DNA of 64,000 bases from Ochromonas danica (taxonomy: Eukaryota; Sar; Chrysophyceae; Chromulinales; Chromulinaceae): NCBI GenBank assembly GCA_015146655.1, contig VKHL01000005.1, positions 1 to 64,000 of the forward strand, in the 5' to 3' direction. Both the position numbers and the translations under genes were made by a program. The number at the start of each line of letters is the position of its first letter. Position 1 is the first letter of the stretch. The notes under the pieces were generated by a model. That model searched no databases. It was given only the letters and a program-made list of their open reading frames with translations, and had not been told where the DNA came from. This document shows, in pieces, positions 1-11,512 of the stretch.

Positions 1-76
<76 letters not shown>
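1..76. repeat. (CA)n microsatellite
   Basis: Uninterrupted CA dinucleotide run at the left edge. It lies just beyond the splice donor of the last visible exon of the neighbouring minus-strand gene, so it is probably intronic. Confidence 0.98.
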
Positions 77-80
<4 letters not shown>

Positions 81-120
81 GTCATTATTGAGAGAGAGAG
101 AGGAAGACAGTGTTGCTTAC

Positions 121-410
121 CAATAGGCATGTATTCTTCCAATAGGGATAGTCTTAACATTGCTAAGTCATATAGACAAGAATAGAAAGCTATCATTTTA
201 GGTCTAATTCCAGGAACTCCTTCCTTTCTCCAATCATCATATGCAGCAGTGCCAGTAAATCCATCTCCTATTATTAACACATCCCACAAAGCGACAACAA
301 TAACACATAGCAACAACACATGGTAGCAGTAGGTATAACAACAGCAGCAGCAGCAGACCAGCAAAACAGACAGACATACCAACAGTCATCAATATATGTA
401 AACATCATCG

Positions 411-448
<38 letters not shown>

Positions 449-2183
449 GTCATCATCATCATCATCATCATCATCACATGTAATCATTATATATCAAATT
501 AATCAAATAATAACAGACAGACAAAGAATACTTACCTAACATAGCTGTTAGTTTATCAAATACACGATATCGTATAACTAATAATTCTGATTCATTATAT
601 TCTCTTACAGATTCTTGTAAACAATATAAAATCTTTTTTGTTAATTCTTCAATTTCTAAAGCATATGTTACTAATTCTATACCAGTTTGATTAATCTGTT
701 TTTCTAATTGATTTACTTTTTCTTGATTTATTGATACATTTAATCGATTTAATGTCTCTTGTAAATGAGAGAAATCAAATACCATCTCATCATCATCATC
801 ATCATCATCATCATCTTCATCATTCTTATTAATCCCATCATGTTGACTATCTTGATCTATTTGTTGTAAAGCATGAAGGACAGCATCTGCTTGTTGTTGT
901 TCTTCCATTCGTTTTAATTCTAAATCCAAATATTCATCATCTAAATTTCGACTATTTTCTTCACCCATCAGTACTAGTTTTTCCACTTTCTTAGCTATCA
1001 ATCAATTAGTTGATAATAGTAATACACGACAAAAACAACACCAACAATTAGAAAGAGAGTGTGTGTGAGATGACATGATATGAAGCACAGAACAGTAGAA
1101 GAGAATAGATGAATAGTCAGTCTACTTACCAATAACATCTTCATCTTCGTCTAATAGAAGATCATTATCATTATCATTGTTATCATTATCATCATCTTCT
1201 TCTTCATTGTCTTGATTTGCTGACTTCTTCTTCTTCTTCTTCTTCCTGTTCTTCTTCTTGTTGTTGTTGTCAACTTCTTCATTAGAGGTATTAAGATATT
1301 GTGCAATAAGTTGATCAACATCATCATTATTATTGTTATTAGCAGTATTGTCAGCATCTTTCTTCTTGTTATCTATATTGACAGATGGTAATAATGACAA
1401 TTGTTGTTGAGTCGCCATACCTAACTGAGGCTGACCACTACCACTACCATTACCATTACCACTACCACTACCAACAACAGGTTGACCACTACCTCTGCCA
1501 CTGCCACGACTGATTATCATAGTCTGATTAACTTGACTATTAAACTCTAATCTTTGTTCTAAAGTAGATGATAAAGGAACATCTTCTTTCTTTGCAAAGA
1601 CATCTTCTAATAGTAATCGTATCTCATGAGGTAATTCTTCATTATTACTACCTAATAACTCTTTAGCCTTTTGATAGGCTTCACTTAAAAGATCAAAATA
1701 TTCTCCATGTTGTCTCATAGCAACCATAGCTAAAGCAGTAGCTAATTGCCATTCTTCATATTTCTCATATTGTCGTATTGTATGCCAAGCAAGAGTTACA
1801 GTTGATAAATCTAAAACATGTAATACTTGTGATAAATGTTTAAAAAGACCTGATTGATCTTGATATGATAATAACTTAACTAGATAGGATGGTAATGAAA
1901 GTCTACATGAGTTAGTTATACTAATAGTATGTAACTCATCCTCATGTAAATGTTTACAATGTAATCGTAAGTATTTATCTAAATTACGACCTTCTGTTGA
2001 TATCACATTATCAGTAAATGCCATTTGACTTGGTAAAGAACGATTAAAGGCATCAAAGAAATCCCAAGAGGTATTAGGTAAATACATAGGAGCATAACGT
2101 GATGAAATCAAAGTTTGAGGTTGTTTTGAAGATTTGCTCTTCTTATTGGATGATGATGATGACGTGGCTTTCGTGGCTTTCAT
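121..2183 (-). CDS. Unknown Asp/Lys-rich protein, 3' end outside window
   Basis: Three exons are visible on the minus strand: 2183-1130, 994-536 and 267-121. They are joined by phase-1 GT-AG introns with GTAAG donors (1129-995 and 535-268), and a further GTAAG donor at 120 shows that the gene continues past the window edge. The visible product is about 553 residues. It begins with a Ser/Lys-rich tail, then a helical globular part (roughly residues 30-200), a Gly-Ser/Gly-Asn tandem stretch, an Asn-rich stretch, a poly-Lys run and two acidic runs. The second acidic run is a GAT/ATC microsatellite in coding sequence. The third exon encodes a compact hydrophobic block with a GDGFTGTAAYDDW-like start. 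I do not recognise a family. The in-frame joining of all three exons supports a real gene; nothing supports a specific role. Confidence 0.7.
402..477. repeat. (CAT)n microsatellite in an intron
   Basis: About 75 bp of nearly pure CAT repeats inside the second intron of the Asp-rich gene. The same triplet is used as coding poly-Asp at about 790-813 in the neighbouring exon. Confidence 0.95.
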
Positions 2184-2221
2184 TCTTCTCTTGGAGGGTT
2201 ATTAATTATTCATATTACTGT

Positions 2222-2267
<46 letters not shown>

Positions 2268-2990
2268 GCTATAGTGTTACTGCTTCTATTTTAGATCTCT
2301 CTCAATCAAAAACAAAACAGTCAAACCATGGTGTTGGTGATGATTATCATTCTCTTATTAAGTTAATAGTCTCCCATCACATGATGAAACGGTCTGTAAC
2401 AACTGTGACATGTTGTTAAGTTAAGATTGGACGGTGTGTTTAGGTATCGTGTGATATAATATTACAACCTGGTAAGTAATTTGCTGGTAACAATGTGTTG
2501 GCTAATTTATAGCTATACAATAATAATGTATACAGACCTATAAATGGGGATAGATTCATATCTATAGTCTACAGCCATCATCTTCCTATAGACCTAGACT
2601 AACCCTTCAGTCAGCTATTTCAGCATCTTCGTAACTAAGTACTCTCATCAATTTATACCAAACTAGCCAAACAACATCATGAATTAGATACTTTAGGTTT
2701 AATAAAAATGATTCCATCTGATAACCTCCCCTCCACTGTCCGTCAGAAATGCATTTTAATCAATCAACTAGTATTGTTTATTCAGTAATGGTCATACTGT
2801 ACATCTAAATAGTGATGATGACGATGATGATGATGATGATGATGACTCCTAACAAAGAATGTTACCAAAGTCTTCTTAAGTTAATTCACACAGACTAGTC
2901 TAACAAATTAACTATGAAGACAATGAATGGAACTAAACGACAAAAATCAACTATGATATGATCATCAAAATTTCACTCTAGTTGATTCCA
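2184..2990. other. Intergenic, with TAC and GAT triplet repeats
   Basis: About 800 bp between the start of the Asp-rich gene and the 3' end of the Dabb gene. It contains a pure (TAC)n run at 2222-2268, immediately upstream of the Asp-rich gene, and a (GAT)n run near 2816-2846. No further gene is supported. Confidence 0.7.
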
Positions 2991-3335
2991 TTAGAACTCA
3001 TTAGTACCTTTCAAAACATAATCAAAAGCAACAATAGACTTTAATCCATCTCTTAAATGAGGAATGATTAAACCTTTGACACGGTCATGTTCTGGGTGAG
3101 GAATGTATCCATCTCGTGCAGCAATGCTTTCAAATACCATAGAAAATCCATAGTTATAAGTCTGATTTAATCCTTCAGAACTCTCATAAGGTCCATAAGA
3201 GAAGGAAAGAATACCAGGAACAAGATTGTTTTCTTTTATTTCAATTAATGCTTGAAAAATAGCATTAATATCGGCTTGAGAAGTTTCATCTTTAAAGTCA
3301 AAAATGACATTATGAATTACACGTGGTCCACTCAT
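2991..3335 (-). CDS. Dabb (stress-responsive alpha/beta-barrel) domain protein
   Basis: A 114-residue single-exon protein. It starts VIHNVIFDFKDE, followed by a helix, a GILSFSYGP strand, an NYGFSMVFES strand and a C-terminal HDRVKGLIIPHL helix with a final hydrophobic strand. This is the order and spacing of Dabb domains (dimeric ferredoxin-like barrels found in plant stress proteins and in some enzymes such as polyketide cyclases). The chosen start is the Met right before the domain. The frame stays open upstream through a (GTT)n microsatellite that would add a poly-Thr tail, but that stretch looks like 5' untranslated sequence. The substrate is unknown. Confidence 0.75.
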   Translation of the reverse strand: MSGPRVIHNVIFDFKDETSQADINAIFQALIEIKENNLVPGILSFSYGPYESSEGLNQTYNYGFSMVFESIAARDGYIPHPEHDRVKGLIIPHLRDGLKSIVAFDYVLKGTNEF

Positions 3336-3379
3336 TCTTTTTCTTTGTTGTTGATGATAATCACAATACAATGCTGGGG

Positions 3380-3433
<54 letters not shown>

Positions 3434-3745
3434 TGGTGTTGCGCAAGATGGAAGTGTTGCAGTCAACTATTATTGTGTTGCGTGGATTTCTGGCTTTGTG
3501 TCTGTTGTGTTCTGTCTAGCTGTCTAGCTGTCTAGCTGTCTAGCTGTCTGACTGTCTGACCGTCTGACTGTCTGACTTCGTTGCAGCAAGAAGATAGAGG
3601 AAGAAGAACAACAACAACAACAATAAAAGAACAACCACAACTAATAGACTATCAGCTATCACTATTCGCAAACACATTAATTCAACCATTTGTCTTTCAT
3701 TCATTCTTTAAATAAAAAGAACATCATAGTAAAAAAGAAGAGAAG
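3336..3745. other. Divergent intergenic region with GTT and 8-bp tandem repeats
   Basis: Lies between the divergent Dabb and DXR genes, so it should contain both promoters. It holds a (GTT)n run at 3379-3432 and a tandem 8-mer array (unit TGTCTAGC, drifting to TGTCTGAC) at about 3511-3576. No TATA-like element could be assigned with confidence. Confidence 0.7.
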
Positions 3746-5301
3746 ATGCTAGGAATTGCATTAGTTTTGTTATTATCATTGTTTTGTCAATTTTCATCTG
3801 CATTAAATACACGACTATCAGGAAAGACTCCTTCTTTACGATATTCACCTCTCTTCAATCATCATCATTCAGCCTATGCTGCACCCTTTGGTAATAAAGT
3901 TTCTCAAGAACGTACACTTTCAACTTATTTACACGATAACATGCCAAAGAAGAAAATTGCATTATTAGGGTCAACTGGATCAATTGGCACACAGACACTG
4001 GACATCTGCCAGGCGAAACCTGACCTCTTTGAATGCGTGGCTATGGCAGCAGGAGGGAATATTGACCTCCTAGCAAAACAAATTCTCACATTTCGACCAA
4101 AAATTGTTTCGATTCGGCAAGAAAGTGATCGTCAACGATTAGAAGATACACTTCTTTCTCATGGATTATCACGTCATAAATTCCCTATAATCGTCTCTGG
4201 TGATGCTGGTATTATTGAAGTAGCTACCTTCCCCGAGGTAGAGACAGTGGTAACAGGGATTGTTGGTTGTGCTGGTTTACTCCCTACTGTCAGAGCTATT
4301 GAAGCAAAGAAGACGATTGCCTTAGCGAATAAAGAGACTCTTATTGCAGGTGGTCCAGTCGTAGTGCCTTTATTGAGAGAGAAAGGTGTAGATATGCTTC
4401 CTGCTGATAGTGAACACAGTGCTATCTTCCAATGCTTACAAGGCCTACCAAAAGGTATTCATTCTTACATCATGTAGATTGACTCTTGTTTAGCATGTTT
4501 CTTATCTCTGTGATTCTCTTCTACAGGCTCATTACGTTCTGTCACTCTCACTGCATCGGGTGGTGCTTTCCGTGATTGGGCAGCTGCTGATTTACATCGT
4601 GTCACTGTTGCTGATGCTCTCAAGCATCCAAACTGGGCGATGGGAGCTAAAATCACTGTTGATAGGTAGGATATACTTGACTTTGTTAGTTTCTTCCATG
4701 CCTCATGTAGTAACATACTACACTTCCTTCTTGAATTAGTGCGACGATGATGAATAAAGGTTTGGAAGTCATTGAAGCCCATTATCTCTTTGGTGTTCCT
4801 TATGATAAGATTGACACTGTTATTCATCCACAATCTATCATTCATTCTTATATTGAGACAGTGGATAGTTCTGTTATTGCTCAACTTGGTCTGCCTGATA
4901 TGCGATTACCTTTGTTATACTCGTTATCTTGGCCTCATCGTGTAGAGACTGACTATGACCGACTTGACTTGAAGAAGTTACAAAAACTGACATTCCAAGA
5001 GGTTGATCATAAGAAATATCCTTGTGTTGCCTTAGCTTACGCGGCTGGTCGACGTGGTGGTTCAATGACAGCTTGTCTTAATGCTGCTAATGAACGTGCT
5101 AATGAACTCTTTCGTTCTGAAAAGTTATCCTTCTTAGGTATACCCGCTGTCATTGAGAAGGTATGCAGTCTTCATGAAGGGAAAGGCTTTGTTTCTCATC
5201 CATCATTACAAGATATTATTGAAGTTGATCGTTGGGCAAGATTAGCTGTGGATGAGGAACTTACTCGTTTATCTTCTAATCTACTCTATTCTAATGCTTA
5301 A
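3746..5301 (+). CDS. DXR: 1-deoxy-D-xylulose 5-phosphate reductoisomerase (plastid MEP pathway)
   Basis: Three exons, 3746-4454, 4527-4665 and 4740-5301, give 469 residues in frame. The enzyme converts DXP to MEP with NADPH, the committed step of plastid isoprenoid synthesis. The NADPH motif [13 protein letters not shown] is near residue 75. Later come [11 protein letters not shown], the metal site [49 protein letters not shown] and IHPQSIIHS, all in family order, with a complete C-terminal domain. The first 20 residues form a strong hydrophobic signal peptide ending in a small-residue site (SSA then LNTR). A Ser/Arg/His-rich, acid-poor stretch follows, up to about residue 68, consistent with a bipartite presequence for a complex plastid. 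In classical heterokont presequences the residue after cleavage is often Phe; here it appears to be Leu. Confidence 0.96.
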
Positions 5302-5724
5302 GAGAAGGGGTTGCATATCTACTAGACGATGTAATAAATAATACAAAGATATAATACACTATGTTCATTACCATGTAGTTTAATTTACATCTCTTTCATG
5401 TTGTTAACACCATCACATCCAGTGGACAGTGGACAGTGGACAGCAGTGGACATGTTATCATAGTTATTGTCAGGAGGAGATCAAAAGTTGTTGTTGGTGA
5501 GGCTTACGCGATCGAAAACACCAAACCCGTAAAAGAAGGTTTATAACTATGAAGTCTGTCTAGTCAAACCCTGTCCAATCCAAAACCAACACAAAACATC
5601 GTCAACAACAACAATCAATATCTATCACAACTTCTCATTCTAGTTCTATACTACTAGCAGTCTATCTTACCCCCTGTCCTTTTGTCTAGTCCAATCCAGT
5701 CTATTATTAACAGAATAGAATAGA
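5302..5724. other. Intergenic, short GTGGACA tandem repeat
   Basis: Separates DXR from the PH-domain gene. A small tandem repeat of the unit AGTGGAC lies around 5419-5450. It presumably contains the DXR terminator and the PH gene promoter; neither could be pinpointed. Confidence 0.6.
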
Positions 5725-8208
5725 ATGACAAAGATTGATATTCATGAGGTAATTTTCTTCTCATTTTTGAAAATAAAAAATATAAACGAAATTGTTTCAA
5801 AATAAATCAAAAAACAAAACAAATCACAAATAAAATAATGTTCAAAAAATAAATAAATTCAATCTATGTGATGTGTGTCTAATACTAGATAACAAGATGG
5901 TTAATGACGTTGGATGAACCTCAAGAAAAGACAGGAGAAAGAGAGTCTAATCTGTTAATTCTTATTAATGGTGTTGGTAGTTGGATTCTAAAGTTTCGTT
6001 ATGATGGAAATATTTTGAATCATAGGTATAAAGCAAGTCATTTCTTGTTGATTTATACTAGCTGTTTGTTAGTTGATAGACCATCTCATGCCATGTCATG
6101 TCATCTCATCTCATCTCATCTCATGTGTATGTCACTATAGTGTTATATGATGTCAGTGTTATGTCTATTTCACTATAGTGTATGTCATACGGTGTATCTC
6201 ATGTGTGTATATGTCATGCTTGTGTCATGCCTCTGTCACACGGTTTATGTCACATCACACAGTATATATCTCTTGTGTGTATATACTGTATACCATGTGT
6301 ACTATCTATTGTGTTTGTCTGTCTATCCTCAACTGCCATTACATTTATATTACCTTACCAATTATACTGAACTATTCACTCCATCCCATATATTACATAC
6401 TACTACCTTTCTTCTGAGTTTGGTCCATCTCAACTCTGTTTCTTCATCATCACCTTCTCATGTCTTTGTTTCTCTCTCTCTTGTCTGTGCTGTTAGTTCT
6501 TTGGTCATTCCTCCAGGGGATGGATGGATAGAAGGAACTTTCACTTTCCCTTCTTTTGACATCTTCCAAGAGACTATCTTAGGAGTACGTAGCTTATCTA
6601 CACTTGTTAATAAAGGCTGTGTGGAGTATGTTGGTCGTCCAGGAGATGTTACTAACGATAATAATGGGTCATCAGAGATGGTGTCATTCTTGTCTAAGAA
6701 GATTGACAGAGCATCTGAAAATTATGCTAATGATGATAATATCAGTTCACCAATACGTGGGATACGAGTAACAACATCGGATGCTATTCAACCATTAAAA
6801 CAAGGATGGTTATTAAAGAAAAGAGATATCATGACAGGTAACAAACAAACACTATAACCTAACCCCCTTCCCCACACTCAGACATATACACACTTGCATA
6901 TATGTACAGACTTTACATGTACATATGTATACACGCAAAATATGGGATATTCATCATTGCACTATATACTCAGTGTTTACTACTTCTACTGCTACTACTA
7001 CAATGGTATTAGTGCTAATCTGTGTGTTACAATGGTATTGTTGTTATATATACTGTAGGATGGAAATGTCGTTATTTTGAAGTCTTCCCAGGTCGTGCTA
7101 ACTATTATGCTGATGAAAATGCTCCTGTACGAGGTAGTATTTCATTAGTTGGTGCTATTGTACATCCAGTACAAAATATGAAAACAAAACATCGTAAAGG
7201 ATATCTTGGTTTTGTGTAAGTCAACATCCATTCATAACAACTGCTGGTAGAGGATAAATGATAACATAATGTTATGTTATGCTATGCTATGATGATAATG
7301 TTGATTTAGTGTGGAAACGAAGAATCCTGATAAGTTATTGAAATTAGCTTCAGAAAGAGCAGATTCTGCTGGATATATTGAAGCAACAAGTTGGCATCAG
7401 GTAACGATTATCATATGTAGTATTAGTATATGTTGTCTATGGGTGTTACACTGTCTGTATGTTGTCATTGTCATTGTAAATACAATAGGCATTCAAAGTA
7501 GCAAGTGTAGCAAGTCCTCCAGCAGATAAACCATCTACTTCATCACCATCTCGTTCTAAACATGGCAAAACTATACGTGGTAGTATTAATGGACATGGTG
7601 GAGTAGAGAAGATGATTCTAGATGATGATGATGATGATGGCAGTCTTATTCCTTTATCCAGAGATTATGAAGATAGTTTAGATATGAAAGAAGTCTTTTG
7701 TTATGCTCTGGTCTTCCTTCTTTTAGTCTTCTCTTTACATTATCTCTATCATTATAAGCATTGGATGGATGGTAGAATCTATATTGCTTTTCTAATTGTT
7801 CTCTCTATTCTTGTTATTATCTTTATTCAAGAGTTTTTCATCCCCATGGAAGAAAATGCTCGTCATAGTCAAAATGCAAGGAAACCATTCAAACAAGCAA
7901 TGTCTAAATTGGTTCTGAATATCAAGTCTTGTACTTCATCTCATCGGATTGTAATACCATCATCTGTTACTACTCCAGGTGCTGCTGTTGCTGTTGATTC
8001 CTCATCAATCTCTGCTCCTTGTGGTTCACCTTCTGATGTTAAGAAAGACAAGAATAATATGAATGGTAATACAACTAGTAGTCTACGACCATTACTTGCT
8101 CGTGCACAAAGTTTTGGTTCAAGTGGAGATGAGAATGAAAGTCATCGACGTGATGTGAAAGTACCAACATCAGAGAGGAAAGAACGACGACCAAGTCTAG
8201 CTAAGTAA
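5725..8208 (+). CDS. PH-domain protein with C-terminal transmembrane hairpin
   Basis: Six exons join in frame: 5725-5748, 5889-6025, 6497-6837, 7059-7215, 7310-7400 and 7489-8208, giving 489 residues. A PH domain spans about residues 155-250: the GWLLKKRDIMTG start, KCRYFEVFPGRANYY, a basic loop KTKHRKGYLGFV, and a C-terminal helix ending EATSWHQ with the conserved Trp. It should bind phosphoinositides or a protein partner at a membrane. After an acidic linker (poly-Asp), two hydrophobic segments (near residues 320-365) separated by a short polar turn look like a membrane hairpin. The tail is basic and Ser-rich. The first coding exon is only 24 nt. I know no named family with this exact architecture; function beyond membrane association is unknown. 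Confidence 0.75.
6080..6300. repeat. Degenerate ATGTCA/TCATC simple repeats in an intron
   Basis: Intron 2 of the PH-domain gene (6026-6496) is filled with imperfect ATGTCAT, CTCAT and GTGTATGTCA repeats. No coding role. Confidence 0.6.
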
Positions 8209-8767
8209 CATTCATTAACCTACTCTACTACCTTCCTTTCCAACCATCCCCTGCTGGCTTGTTTGTTACTACAATAATAGTAGCTGGCTAGATAAGGAGA
8301 GATATTCAAATATGACATTTTCATGATATGAATAATGTTATGATGTGAGAGTTGTTTGTTTATGAACTCATTGCTTCCCATTGGTTGGGATTGATGGTAT
8401 GGTATGAGATGAGATGGACATGGTGTAGTTATAGGATGCAATAGCAATGCCATTGTTGTTGTTGTTGATTTGTTTGTCTTTCGTCTTTGTTTTTATTATT
8501 AACTTCATTCTGAAACCTCTTTGTCCTCCTCTGACTAATTCAAGAGGATAAACTGTTGTAGTAGTAGTTATGTTTCATTCTCTCAAGAGTGCAAGAGTAT
8601 TGATTGTCTTATTCTGTGTGAGAGAGAGAGAGGCAGGTCTGCTCTAACTAAGGGTGGAGACATGATCTATGGTCTATATGTAATAGGGAACTATCCAACA
8701 AGAGGTCTATTAGATGCCCATGATCCTATCCTCTGCTTGGATAGCCAAAAGTAGACAGAAAGAGGAG
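8209..8767. other. Convergent intergenic region
   Basis: About 560 bp between the ends of the PH-domain and EF-hand genes, AT-rich with short runs of GTT and GAGA. No gene or structured element recognised. Confidence 0.6.
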
Positions 8768-9653
<886 letters not shown>

Positions 9654-10233
9654 TTGTGATGATACTGTACAATGTTTGGGTTTGTACTGTAAGAGGAGAT
9701 AGAGAAAGAATAGATGATGATTTCGTTTTGTTTTTGGCTGATGATGAGGGAGAGGTGAGGGAGTGAAAACTGACCAATCTGGGGTTTTAACTAGTATTTT
9801 ACATTGAGAAAAGTGATACTACTACTAGCCAGCGAGACGGATACAATATGTAACAGATGATATACTATGTGATCAATATGTCATATATTCTATCATTACA
9901 TTGGTTTCTCGACATGTTCATCGAGGTAGTGTGTCATTCCATTCACTTGTAGGTACCAGTATCAATTTCGGCATTGTTTAGTCCGGTGTTGTAGACTAGG
10001 ATTCCAATCACTATTTATGTTTGTTGACAGAGAGCCGTTTCACTCCCACTACTCCACTAGACGACTTTCGAATGCGTTTATATGACTTATTTCTCAAGTA
10101 TTCGGGGTTATCACCTAGATGCAAACAGTGAAACGCCTGCTGTGTTGGCTTGCTTTGCTCATCTTCTGACCCTCTTGAAGGGCATTGACCAACCTTCTCC
10201 TCTTTCTCTTTTTATATTACTCTATCCTTACTT
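9654..10233. other. Divergent intergenic region, EF-hand / STPGR
   Basis: About 580 bp between two divergent genes, probably holding both promoters. No further coding potential recognised. Confidence 0.6.
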
Positions 10234-11243
10234 ATGACAGGGTTAAATCCACCTCGTATACGTTCACCAGGTTCTCCTATAGCAGCAGCAGGTGGTGTTG
10301 TTGGTGGTTTAGAAAAGACCACCTCTTTTCGTGAAGCAACACTTTCTCCACCACGACGTACTGTCAATGATGCTTATAAGAAAACATCATTCGTTATTAA
10401 AGATCCTGAAACAGTCTTTGGAACAGGTTCTCGTCCTCCTTTAATGGAACCTACCGCAGGACCTGGACCTGGTGCTTATGCTATTAAAACCACAATGGGG
10501 AAATTGATGGAATCTCATATTCCTTCTCCATGTCAATTCTCTTTACGTGGTCGAACCAAATTTGGTGATCCTAATGCTAAAGCATTATCTAAGACAGTTG
10601 CTAATGAACCCGGGTAAGTACTCCACCTCATACACACTCATACATATATATATACATCCACACACATGTTTACGTATATACTGTATGTACATTTCTCACT
10701 CACACACACATAAATTACATTGCCTTACCTTTTGTTGTTTTTAGTCCTGGACAATATGATCTGAAAGGAAAGTTTCTAACGGGTAAAGATCCTCGAAAAT
10801 CAGCTTTTCCTAAAGCAATTCAACCACGTGATAAATCTTTCCTTGGACCTGGTCCAGGTAGTTACAAGACATTACAAAGTATGGGGAGACAAGTCTTATC
10901 AACTAAGAATGACTCACCTATCTTAGGATTTCCTAAAGCAGATCGTCCTACTTTAATTCCACCTGGTATTACAGATATTGGACCAGGTGAATATAAACCA
11001 CCACCAGCTGCTTGTGAAATTCAATTAGATAGTCGTAAGCCTACCTTAGGTCGTGTAAGATTTGGAGAAGGTTATAAGACTGGTGGACATAAACCACCTC
11101 CTAATCTGAATGATCCTACTCCTGGACCTGGTTCATATCGTATTCCTGGTGGTATTGCAACAAAAGCACGTGGTTCACCATTTCGTGATTCACCAACAGC
11201 TGTAATGAGTGGCCGTGAGAAGTTTGGCAGTCCATGGGGATAA
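10234..11243 (+). CDS. STPGR (sperm-tail PG-rich repeat) protein
   Basis: Two exons, 10234-10613 and 10745-11243, give 292 residues. The splice junction rebuilds a perfect PGPGQYD motif, which validates the intron. Repeated PGPGxY motifs (AGPGPGAYAI, PGPGQYDLKG, LGPGPGSYKT, IGPGEYKPP, PGPGSYRIPGG) are separated by basic, Phe-containing spacers such as FGEGYK. This is the hallmark of STPGR proteins of cilia, flagella and cortical microtubules (ODF3/CIMAP type), several of which bind microtubules. Its presence suggests a flagellated stage in the life cycle. Confidence 0.88.
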
Positions 11244-11512
11244 TAATAATAAGAAGTACTACTACTGATAGAGAGTCTAGGATGATCATGATATGCTTAG
11301 CTCTCATGTCTTCTTCTTCGTCTTCTCTTTGTATAAAGTCTATTATGAATTAGTATGTGATAATGTAGCGGTCAAGTCAAGTCAGACAGATAATGATGTT
11401 GTAATACAAATTGTCATTCACATCATTTGAATTGAATTGAATTGAATTGAATGCCTTGGGAATAGAAAGTTTTAGTGTTAACGAGCAGCCAAAGTGGTCT
11501 GTTTTGCATGTC

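Noticed and set aside
2099-2419. Plus-strand Tyr-rich frame
   Set aside because: It is produced by the (TAC)n microsatellite and overlaps the start of the Asp-rich gene on the other strand.
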